Shown here piece by piece: positions 1 through 5,507 of a stretch of DNA of 6,678 nt (the stretch's first letter is position 1; each line of letters starts with the position of its first letter). The stretch covers positions 14,840-21,517 of the forward strand of contig JAHDXX010000021.1 in the NCBI GenBank assembly GCA_023384025.1, in the 5' to 3' direction. The notes beneath the pieces were generated by a model. That model worked only from the letters and a program-made list of their open reading frames with translations. It was not told the origin of the DNA and made no database searches. A program made the translations under genes and the position numbers. Source of the stretch: Sphingomonadaceae bacterium (GTDB taxonomy: Bacteria > Pseudomonadota > Alphaproteobacteria > Sphingomonadales > Sphingomonadaceae).

Positions 1-697
1 AGCAGACCTCGCCGTCGATCTCGCTCAGCGTGGCGTAGTACCGGCCTTCCTGCTTCGACCAGAGCGGTTCGTCCTTCGCTTTCTCTGCCACCGGAGCGGC
101 AGTAGCAGCAGGCTCCGGGACGGGCTGGCCAAGCGAATCGAGGCAGGCCTGGAACACCCGCGCCGCCTTGCCGGCGGTTTCCGCTTCGAACGGGTACTTC
201 AGCATCGGGTAGTCTGCCTCGCCTGCCCCTTCGGGCTTGCCCGCAATCGCGACGATCATTTCCAGCGATGCGGCAAGGCGGGCATGGTCCCAGTCGAAGG
301 CCCTGGTGCTGTAGAACGTTGCCCCGTCCTCAGCGACGTCGCGCTGCAGGATGGCATAGCCGAGTTCGGCGACGAACTTCTCGCCCTCTTCGGCGCGGAC
401 CTGGCTGCCGATGAATACCGCGATCTGGTCACTGCCAGGCGTCCAGCCGGCCGGTGCGGCAAACGCGAAGAGCTTGCCGTATTCCGGCCCGAATGCATAG
501 GAGAAGTCGCCCGGTGCGGTACCGTCATAGCGCAGCACGCAATGATCCGGATTGCCGTAGATGAAGAACGTGGCACCCCCGGGATCGTTGACCGAGACCT
601 GTGCAGTCTGCCAGTCCACCGTCGCCAGATCGAGCGACTGGGCCATGGCGCTGCCCGACATCAGCAAGGCGGCGAGCGTGAGACAAGTCTTTGCCAA
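1..697 (-). CDS. Secreted/periplasmic protein of unknown function, TTG start, truncated by the left edge
   Basis: I do not recognise this protein. Reading leftward from TTG at 697-695, 232 codons stay open to the window edge, so the C-terminus is missing. The N-terminus is a textbook Sec signal peptide: Lys3, a hydrophobic core at about residues 5-13, and an Ala-x-Ala site (SAMA|QS) after residue 19, so export to the periplasm or beyond is expected. The mature part has a soluble-looking domain rich in aromatic residues and acid, with no membrane segment, followed at about residues 189-213 by a Pro/Ala-rich linker (PVPEPAATAAPVAEKAK) and the beginning of another segment. TTG is preferred because GGGAGG lies 9 nt upstream and the first in-frame ATG (residue 13) would remove most of the signal peptide. 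It is divergent from the methyltransferase. That this is a real gene is well supported; its function is unknown. Confidence 0.8.
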   Translation of the reverse strand, partial: MAKTCLTLAALLMSGSAMAQSLDLATVDWQTAQVSVNDPGGATFFIYGNPDHCVLRYDGTAPGDFSYAFGPEYGKLFAFAAPAGWTPGSDQIAVFIGSQVRAEEGEKFVAELGYAILQRDVAEDGATFYSTRAFDWDHARLAASLEMIVAIAGKPEGAGEADYPMLKYPFEAETAGKAARVFQACLDSLGQPVPEPAATAAPVAEKAKDEPLWSKQEGRYYATLSEIDGEVC

Positions 698-706
698 GGT
701 TCGATT

Positions 707-712
707 CCTCCC
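707..712 (-). promoter_or_regulatory. Ribosome binding site fixing the TTG start of the leftward gene
   Basis: On the minus strand the bases read GGGAGG, a near-perfect Shine-Dalgarno sequence, 9 nt before TTG at 697. It decides the start in favour of TTG over the internal ATG at residue 13. Its first three G residues also lie in a small inverted repeat, CCCGG-N8-CCGGG (710-727), which could fold over part of the site in mRNA. Confidence 0.7.
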
Positions 713-758
713 GGTAAATGTTCCGGGCTGCCTAACCGAACCGGGCACACTTGCCGCG

Positions 759-773
759 TGACAATTGCTGTCA
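759..773. promoter_or_regulatory. Inverted repeat TGACA-N5-TGTCA in the divergent gap
   Basis: The region between the leftward secreted-protein gene and the rightward methyltransferase contains a perfect 5-bp inverted repeat with a 5-nt spacer. Its location between two divergent genes is where an operator for both would be expected, but the arms are short and no regulator is encoded in the window. I could not place convincing -35/-10 boxes on either strand; TTGCCG (751-756) and TAGGCT (774-779), 17 nt apart, are the best plus-strand pair and are weak. Confidence 0.3.
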
Positions 774-829
774 TAGGCTCGCCCCATGCCCCTCCCCTGT
801 TCCCGCCTGCTTGCCCGGACCGGGGCGGA

Positions 830-1567
830 ATGAGCACGCTCTACGACACCATCGGCATCGACTACCCCAACCTGCGCCGGCCCGATCCGCGCATTGCCGC
901 GCTGGTCGATGCGGCGCTGGGCGATGCGCAGACCGTGCTCAATGTCGGGGCGGGTACGGGGTCTTACGAACCCGCCGATCGCACGGTCACAGCGCTGGAG
1001 CCGTCAGCGGAAATGATCGCGCAGCGCCCGCCCGGTGCGGCCCCGGCGGTGCAGGGTTCCGCAGAAGACCTGCCGTTCGCCGATAACTCTTTCGACGCAG
1101 TAATGGCGGTGCTGACGATCCATCACTGGACCGACAAGGCGCGCGGTCTTGCCGAGATGCGCCGCGTGGCGCGTGCCCGGGTCATCGTGCTGACCCACGA
1201 TCCGGAATTCCGCGGCCAGTGGCAGACCGAATACTGGCCCGCGCTGGTCGGCCTGGATGATGGCGTGATGCCACCGATGGCGTTCTTCGCCGAGCATCTG
1301 GGGCCAGTCGAGATCATGCCCGTCCCCGTGCCGCACGATTGCACTGACGGCTTCCTCTACGCCTACTGGCGCCGCCCGCAGGCCTATCTCGACCCGCGCG
1401 TGCGCAAGGGCAGCTCGGGCTTCTGGCTGATCGACGGAGTCGAAGACGGCGCCCGGCGGCTGGAGGCGGACCTCGAGAGCGGTGCGTGGACCGAACGCAA
1501 CGCCGCATTGCTCGAAGCGGACAGTGCGGACATGGGCTACCGGCTGGTGGTTGCCGACCTTGGCTGA
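830..1567 (+). CDS. Class I SAM-dependent methyltransferase (Methyltransf_11-like)
   Basis: This 245-aa cytosolic protein is a Rossmann-fold methyltransferase that should transfer a methyl group from S-adenosylmethionine to an unidentified acceptor. The SAM-binding motif I is VLNVGAGTGSY (residues 36-46). The acidic residue ending strand 2 is Glu57 in LEPSAEM, and the motif around AEDLPFADNSFD (78-89) followed by AVLTIHHW (93-100) is typical of the Methyltransf_11 group. The C-terminal half is less conserved and probably contacts the substrate. The reading frame is open far upstream (to 284), but that part runs antisense to the secreted-protein gene and has no family similarity; ATG 830 gives a normal N-terminus (MSTLYDTIGIDY), with only a weak GGGGCGG in front. 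It ends 47 nt before nadB, so co-transcription is possible, but nothing links it to NAD metabolism. Small-molecule substrate is the likeliest guess; the specificity is not readable. Confidence 0.88.
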   Translation: MSTLYDTIGIDYPNLRRPDPRIAALVDAALGDAQTVLNVGAGTGSYEPADRTVTALEPSAEMIAQRPPGAAPAVQGSAEDLPFADNSFDAVMAVLTIHHWTDKARGLAEMRRVARARVIVLTHDPEFRGQWQTEYWPALVGLDDGVMPPMAFFAEHLGPVEIMPVPVPHDCTDGFLYAYWRRPQAYLDPRVRKGSSGFWLIDGVEDGARRLEADLESGAWTERNAALLEADSADMGYRLVVADLG

Positions 1568-1590
1568 CGCAAACCCTTGTTGCGGCGGGC

Positions 1591-1609
1591 ATGCCTTGTC
1601 GGCATGACA
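1591..1609 (+). repeat. Small overlapping stem-loops just before nadB
   Basis: ATGCC-N5-GGCAT (1591-1605) is a perfect 5-bp stem with a 5-nt loop, and TGTC-N5-GACA (1597-1609) is an overlapping alternative. They cannot form together. They lie 6 nt from the nadB ATG, where no clear Shine-Dalgarno sequence is present. They may be chance or may influence translation initiation. Confidence 0.25.
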
Positions 1610-1614
1610 GCACG

Positions 1615-3201
1615 ATGACCCAGGTGACCCACGACGTGCTTATCATCGGTTCCGGCGCAGCCGGGCTCACCGCCGCGCTGGCGCTGGCCGAGACAAAGAA
1701 AGTGCTCGTCCTCGCCAAGGGCGACCTGCGCTCGGGCAGCACGGCATGGGCGCAGGGCGGGATCGCTGCGGTGCTCGATGCGGGCGATACCTTCGAGAAC
1801 CATGTGCGCGACACCATGGTCGCGGGCGCGGGACTCAACCGGCGCGAGACGGTCGAGTTCGTGATCGAGCGTGCACCCGCTGCCATTGCCCGATTGGTCG
1901 CGCTGGGGGTGCCGTTCAACGCGGAAGGCGCGGACCTGCACCTGACCCGCGAAGGCGGGCATTCGCACCGCCGGATCGTCCATGTCGACGACGCGACCGG
2001 GTGGGCGGTACAGGCCGCGCTGCTCAAGGCGGCGGAGGAACACCCCAACGTGACCCTGCTGCCGGGCCGGGCGTGCATCGACCTGATTACGGGACGCCAC
2101 GGCGAGAAATTCTCCGGCGACGGGCGGGTGTGGGGCGCCTATGCGCTCGACGAGGCGACCGGGCGGGTCGAGCGGCATATCGCCCGCGCCACCGTGCTTG
2201 CCAGCGGCGGGGCAGGCCGGGTCTACCTGTTCTCCACCGCCCCGCGCGGCGCGACCGGCGATGGCATCGCGATGGCCTGGCGGGCAGGCGCGCGCGTCTC
2301 CAACATGGAGATGATGCAGTTCCACCCGACCTGCCTCTACAATCTCGAGGTCAAGAACTTCCTCATCACCGAGGCGGTGCGCGGTGAAGGCGGGCGGCTG
2401 TTCAACCCGGTGACCGGCCAGCGCTATATGGAGCAGTACGATCCGGAGCGGATGGAACTGGCCCCGCGCGATATCGTCGCCCGCGCCAACGACGACCAGA
2501 TCAAGCGTTACGGGCTCGACTACGTCCACCTAGACATCAGCCACCAGCCGCCCGAATTCGTGCGCGGGCATTTCCCGACCATCCATGAAAAGCTGCTCGG
2601 CCTCGGGATCGACATGACCAAAGACCCGATCCCGGTGGTGCCGGCGCAGCACTACACCTGCGGCGGGGTGCTGGTCGATCTCGACGCGCGGACCGACCTG
2701 CCCGGGCTGTGGGCCGCGGGCGAATGCACCGAAAGCGGCTTGCACGGGGCCAACCGGCTTGCCTCCAATTCCTTGCTCGAATGCTTCGTGTTCGGCGAGG
2801 CGGCGGCGAAGGATATCCTTGCCCATTGGGACGGGCTTTCCGCCCCGCCTCCGATCCGCGAGTGGGACGAAAGCCGGGTGACCGATTCCGACGAAGAAGT
2901 CGTGATCAAGCAGACCTGGACCGAGATCCGCCGGTTCATGTGGAACTATGTCGGTATCGTACGCACCACCAAGCGGCTGGAGCGCGCCGCCCACCGCATC
3001 GCGCTGCTGCGGCGCGAGGTCGACGACTACTACGGCGCTTTCCGCGTCACCACCGACCTGATCGAACTCAGAAACCTGATCGAGGCGGCGGACCTGATCG
3101 TGCAAAGTGCGCTGAAGCGGCACGAGAGCCGGGGCTTGCACTTCACGCTGGATTATCCCGAGACGGACGCGGTCGCGCGGGATACGGTGCTGGTGCCGTG
3201 A
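1615..3201 (+). CDS. nadB: L-aspartate oxidase NadB
   Basis: This 528-aa flavoenzyme oxidises L-aspartate to iminoaspartate, which quinolinate synthase NadA condenses with dihydroxyacetone phosphate in de novo NAD synthesis. The N-terminal FAD-binding motif is GSGAAG (12-17), followed by STAWAQGGIAA (42-52), where the flavin is held. Residues matching the active site known from E. coli NadB are present: His237 in FHPTC, Arg285 in ELAPRDIVARA, His346 in HYTCGGV and Arg381 in GLHGANRLASNS. The C-terminal helical domain (MWNYVGIVRTTKRLERA ... SRGLHFTLDYPE) is the NadB type, and HYTCGG with the complete C-terminus favours NadB over succinate dehydrogenase or fumarate reductase flavoproteins. Length is normal for the family. 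ATG 1615 is chosen because the FAD motif follows at the usual distance; ATG 1591 would add eight residues, and neither has a good ribosome site. nadA and nadC, often adjacent elsewhere, are not in the window. Confidence 0.97.
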   Translation: MTQVTHDVLIIGSGAAGLTAALALAETKKVLVLAKGDLRSGSTAWAQGGIAAVLDAGDTFENHVRDTMVAGAGLNRRETVEFVIERAPAAIARLVALGVPFNAEGADLHLTREGGHSHRRIVHVDDATGWAVQAALLKAAEEHPNVTLLPGRACIDLITGRHGEKFSGDGRVWGAYALDEATGRVERHIARATVLASGGAGRVYLFSTAPRGATGDGIAMAWRAGARVSNMEMMQFHPTCLYNLEVKNFLITEAVRGEGGRLFNPVTGQRYMEQYDPERMELAPRDIVARANDDQIKRYGLDYVHLDISHQPPEFVRGHFPTIHEKLLGLGIDMTKDPIPVVPAQHYTCGGVLVDLDARTDLPGLWAAGECTESGLHGANRLASNSLLECFVFGEAAAKDILAHWDGLSAPPPIREWDESRVTDSDEEVVIKQTWTEIRRFMWNYVGIVRTTKRLERAAHRIALLRREVDDYYGAFRVTTDLIELRNLIEAADLIVQSALKRHESRGLHFTLDYPETDAVARDTVLVP

Positions 3202-3215
3202 GGCACCCCTGATAC

Positions 3216-4193
3216 ATGCGCGAGCAATCTCCGCGTGATATTCCAGGCTGGATGATCGTTCGTGCCTGCTTGTTAGCCATAGCTCTTGCCGCCGCCGCTC
3301 CAGCTTCCGCGCAGGACCCCACCCCCAACGAAATCATCGTCACCGCGCAGCGTTCCGGCGCGCCGATGTGGACGATCGACACCCCGCGCGGCACGATCGT
3401 GCTGGTGGGGGAAATCCGCGCGGTGCCCAAGGCGACGCCGTGGTTCCCCGACCGGCTGGAGGAAGCCACCGCCGGGGCGGACCGGGTGATCCTCGGCCTC
3501 AAGCCCAAAGTCTCGCCGGGCGATATTTTCCGGATCATCTTCGCCGGGGGCAAGATCACCAAGCTGCCCAAGGATACTACGGCGGGCGACTATCTCGACC
3601 CCGTGCAGGCGCAGCGGCTCGCTGCGCTGGAGGCGAAGTACGACCAGGACTATACCCGCTCCAGCTTCCTGATCACTGCGTTCGACCTGCTCGCGCGGCG
3701 GCTGGGGTTCAACCGCGACACCGGCAAGGATGCCTCCGACGTGGTCGAGAAGGCCGCCCGCAAGGCAAAGGTTCCGGCCGAACCGGTCGGCACGATCCGC
3801 GGCAAGGACATGCTTGACAGCCTCGCCGAAGCCGAACCGCAATCACATCTGCCCTGCCTCGACGCGGCCATGACCGCGACCGAGATCGGCCCCGAACTGG
3901 TTGAAAAGCGCGGCGCGGACTGGCGCGCGTTCGATGTGCCCGCCGTGATGGCCAACCCGCTGGAGCAGGCGCTGGGCCAGTGCTGGCCCTGGGCGGACCA
4001 GCAGGTCGGCGGCGAACTGCGCGGCCAGTGGCTCGCGGCAATCGACCGCGCGGCGCGGGAAAGCGGCGTGACCCTCGCGGTCGCCCCGCTGCGGGTGCTG
4101 GCGGAGGAGCAGGGCGTGCTCGACCAGCTCGAGGCGAAGGGCTTCGATATTCGCGGGCCGGACTGGCGCGGACCGGCACCGCCCGCGCAGTGA
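3216..4193 (+). CDS. Secreted TraB/GumN-like protein with both family histidines replaced
   Basis: The 325-aa product has a signal peptide (hydrophobic core about 14-28, cleavage at PASA|QDP after residue 32). The mature part resembles the TraB/GumN (PF01963) family: an opening MWTIDTPRGTIVLVGEIRAVPKATPWFPDRLEEA in the place where relatives show W-x-V followed by GTIHVLP, and a closing SGVTLAVAPLRVLAEEQGVLDQLEAKGFDI where relatives show GAAHL-G-x-G-L-L-x-L. In both places the GxxH motif is altered: GEIR (65-68) and APLR (290-293). The strand VILGL (91-95) also has Gly94 where relatives usually carry Glu. A hydrolytic role would therefore be doubtful. Two cysteines (214, 256) could form a disulfide. 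NEIIVTAQR (38-46) directly after the signal is TonB-receptor-like. The gene begins 14 nt after nadB; GAGG overlaps the nadB stop, supporting coupling. ATG 3252 (residue 13) is an alternative start giving a shorter signal peptide. Family assignment is moderate; function unknown. Confidence 0.75.
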   Translation: MREQSPRDIPGWMIVRACLLAIALAAAAPASAQDPTPNEIIVTAQRSGAPMWTIDTPRGTIVLVGEIRAVPKATPWFPDRLEEATAGADRVILGLKPKVSPGDIFRIIFAGGKITKLPKDTTAGDYLDPVQAQRLAALEAKYDQDYTRSSFLITAFDLLARRLGFNRDTGKDASDVVEKAARKAKVPAEPVGTIRGKDMLDSLAEAEPQSHLPCLDAAMTATEIGPELVEKRGADWRAFDVPAVMANPLEQALGQCWPWADQQVGGELRGQWLAAIDRAARESGVTLAVAPLRVLAEEQGVLDQLEAKGFDIRGPDWRGPAPPAQ

Positions 4194-4202
4194 AGCCGGT
4201 CC
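4170..4202 (+). terminator. Inverted repeat across the stop codon of the GumN-like gene
   Basis: GGACCGGC (4170-4177) and GCCGGTCC (4195-4202) are perfect 8-bp complements with a 17-nt loop that contains the TGA stop at 4191-4193. A GC-rich hairpin here could end or attenuate the nadB-gumN transcript or protect its 3' end. There is no U-tract, so it is not a classical intrinsic terminator. Confidence 0.35.
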
Positions 4203-4209
4203 CCGCCCT

Positions 4210-4230
4210 ATGTTGCGCATCATGCAACAT
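4210..4230. promoter_or_regulatory. Perfect inverted repeat ATGTTGC-N7-GCAACAT upstream of ppk2
   Basis: Two 7-bp arms (4210-4216 and 4224-4230) are exact complements with a 7-nt spacer, so arm centres are 14 bp apart. The element is noncoding on the plus strand, lies about 95 nt before the ppk2 ATG, has no following U-tract, and is less GC-rich than its surroundings. This fits a dimeric repressor operator better than a terminator. The cognate regulator is not known and is not in the window. Confidence 0.45.
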
Positions 4231-4254
4231 TCCATGCGCGCCATCCTTGTGACT

Positions 4255-4284
4255 GGAAACCCGGTCAGGCGGAAACTCCGGTCA
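4255..4284 (+). repeat. Tandem direct repeat GGAAAC-(T)-CCGGTCA upstream of ppk2
   Basis: GGAAACCCGGTCA (4255-4267) is followed by GGAAACTCCGGTCA (4271-4284), the same 13 bases with one inserted T. The starts are 16 bp apart. The pair sits 40-70 nt before the ppk2 start codon, in the expected promoter zone. It could be a tandem binding site or a small local duplication. Confidence 0.5.
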
Positions 4285-4312
4285 AGCCGCTGAGTCGTTG
4301 CGGCACCAGCAA

Positions 4313-4318
4313 GGGGAG
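4313..4318 (+). promoter_or_regulatory. Ribosome binding site of ppk2
   Basis: GGGGAG lies 6 nt before ATG 4325. It settles the start against an in-frame TTG at 4298, which would add nine residues and has no such site. Confidence 0.75.
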
Positions 4319-4324
4319 CCCGAA

Positions 4325-5419
4325 ATGACCACAAGCAACCGTCGCAAGGCCGGAGCAGGGCCGGTCGCCAATGACACCGCCAGCGCGGCGAAGCCGTTCG
4401 AGCAGGCGATGGCCGACGAGCGCGCGGAAGCGGCGGTCGAAGGCGAGGAAGCCGCGCTCGATGCGATTGCCGCGCGCGAGCCGGTCGAGGATGTCGAGGC
4501 AGTGCTCGCCGGAGCCGCGCCCGATGATGCCGCCCGCCTGCGCCAGCACCTCGGCCTGCCCAAGCCGCCCGGTCGCCCGCGCCAGACCAGCGACGAGCTC
4601 GCGCCCGAATGGCGCACCGGCGGCTACCCCTACAAGTTCAAGATGCTGCGCAAGGATTACGAGCGCGAGAAGTTCATCCTCCAGACCGAGCTGCTCAAGC
4701 TCCAGGCCTGGGCCAAGGACAGCCGCCAGCGGGTGGTGATCCTGTTCGAGGGGCGCGATGCGGCCGGCAAGGGCGGCGCGATCAAGCGCTTCATGGAACA
4801 CCTCAATCCGCGCGGTGCGCGCGTGGTCGCGCTGGAAAAGCCGAGCGAGGTCGAGCGCGGCCAGTGGTACTTCCAGCGCTATGTCGAGCATCTGCCGACC
4901 ACCGGCGAGATCGTGCTGTTCGACCGCAGCTGGTACAACCGCGCCGGGGTGGAACGGGTGATGGGGTTCTGCTCGGAAGAGGAATACCGCGAATTCCTGC
5001 GCCAGGCGCCCGAGTTCGAACGCAACCTCGTGCGTTCCGGCATTCACCTGATCAAGTTCTGGTTCTCCGTCAGCCGCGAGGAGCAGCGCCGCCGGTTCAA
5101 GGAACGCAAGGTCCACCCCCTGAAGCAGTGGAAGCTCTCGCCGGTCGACCTCGCCAGCCTCGACAAGTGGGACGACTATACCCGCGCCAAGGAAGCGATG
5201 TTCTTCGCCACCGACACCGCCGACAGCCCGTGGACCGTGATCAAGAGCGACGACAAGAAGCGCGCCCGGCTCAATGCCATGCGCTACGTGCTCCATTCGC
5301 TGCCCTACAAGGACAAGGACGTGAAGCGGATCGGCCCGGTCGACGACCTGCTGGTCGGCCGCGCCAACATCATCCACGAACGCGGCGAATACAGTTTCGG
5401 CGGCGGCAAGGACGACTGA
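4325..5419 (+). CDS. ppk2: Polyphosphate kinase 2 (PPK2, class I type) with N-terminal extension
   Basis: This 364-aa cytosolic enzyme should transfer phosphate from inorganic polyphosphate to nucleoside diphosphates (ADP/GDP), making ATP or GTP at the expense of stored polyphosphate. The single PPK2 domain (PF03976) starts near GYPYKFKMLRKDYE (100-113). Walker A is GRDAAGKGG (143-151), Walker B is VLFDRSWYNRAGVERVMGF (197-215), and the basic lid region is RRRFKERKVHPLKQWKLSP (255-273). KWDDY (281-285) and the DDKKRARLNAMR helix (309-320) complete the family pattern. One domain with all motifs intact, and the SWYNRAGVERVMGF wording, point to class I; that class mainly uses diphosphates, an inference here. 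Residues 1-95 form an extension rich in Ala, Glu and Arg, probably partly disordered, which the minimal domain does not need. The gene has a good ribosome site and is preceded by several repeats, suggesting its own promoter. Regulation by phosphate is plausible, but I see no clear Pho box. Confidence 0.96.
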   Translation: MTTSNRRKAGAGPVANDTASAAKPFEQAMADERAEAAVEGEEAALDAIAAREPVEDVEAVLAGAAPDDAARLRQHLGLPKPPGRPRQTSDELAPEWRTGGYPYKFKMLRKDYEREKFILQTELLKLQAWAKDSRQRVVILFEGRDAAGKGGAIKRFMEHLNPRGARVVALEKPSEVERGQWYFQRYVEHLPTTGEIVLFDRSWYNRAGVERVMGFCSEEEYREFLRQAPEFERNLVRSGIHLIKFWFSVSREEQRRRFKERKVHPLKQWKLSPVDLASLDKWDDYTRAKEAMFFATDTADSPWTVIKSDDKKRARLNAMRYVLHSLPYKDKDVKRIGPVDDLLVGRANIIHERGEYSFGGGKDD

Positions 5420-5439
5420 GCCACCCCTTCCTCCGCGCC

Positions 5440-5453
5440 TTACGCTTGCGTAA
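5440..5453. promoter_or_regulatory. Perfect palindrome TTACGC-TT-GCGTAA upstream of the hydrolase
   Basis: The 14-bp element has two 6-bp arms around a TT spacer, lies in the 88-nt gap after ppk2, and ends 54 nt before the hydrolase ATG. Its form (TTACG-pyrimidine-NN-purine-CGTAA) resembles operators described for MerR-family regulators of branched-chain amino acid and fatty acid breakdown (LiuR and related) in proteobacteria. The resemblance is from memory and no regulator is encoded here, so treat it as a candidate operator. Confidence 0.5.
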
Positions 5454-5492
5454 ACTGCGCAGATGGGTCTAGGCCTTCTCACCATAACGCTC

Positions 5493-5499
5493 AGGGGAG
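5493..5499 (+). promoter_or_regulatory. Ribosome binding site of the alpha/beta hydrolase
   Basis: AGGGGAG lies 8 nt before ATG 5508 and decides for that start over the in-frame ATG at 5463, which would add 15 residues containing the ribosome site itself. Confidence 0.75.
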
Positions 5500-5507
5500 A
5501 AGCGCCA

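Noticed and set aside
768..774. CTGTCAT, half of a Pho box
   Set aside because: A Pho box needs a second, similar half at 11-bp spacing, which is absent; the bases are already part of the TGACA-N5-TGTCA repeat.
284..829. The long upstream extension of the methyltransferase frame
   Set aside because: It runs antisense to the leftward secreted-protein gene, which has a signal peptide and a strong ribosome site, and the extension shows no methyltransferase homology. The true start is taken as 830.
1537..2529. A 330-codon minus-strand frame opposite nadB
   Set aside because: Antisense to conserved NadB sequence, without a ribosome site or domain.
4271..4299. Possible EcfG-type promoter (GGAAAC followed by CGTT) before ppk2
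   Set aside because: The spacing is 19 nt after GGAAAC and the -35 is not GGAAC; the general stress consensus requires about 16-17 nt. The GGAAAC is better explained as part of the direct repeat.
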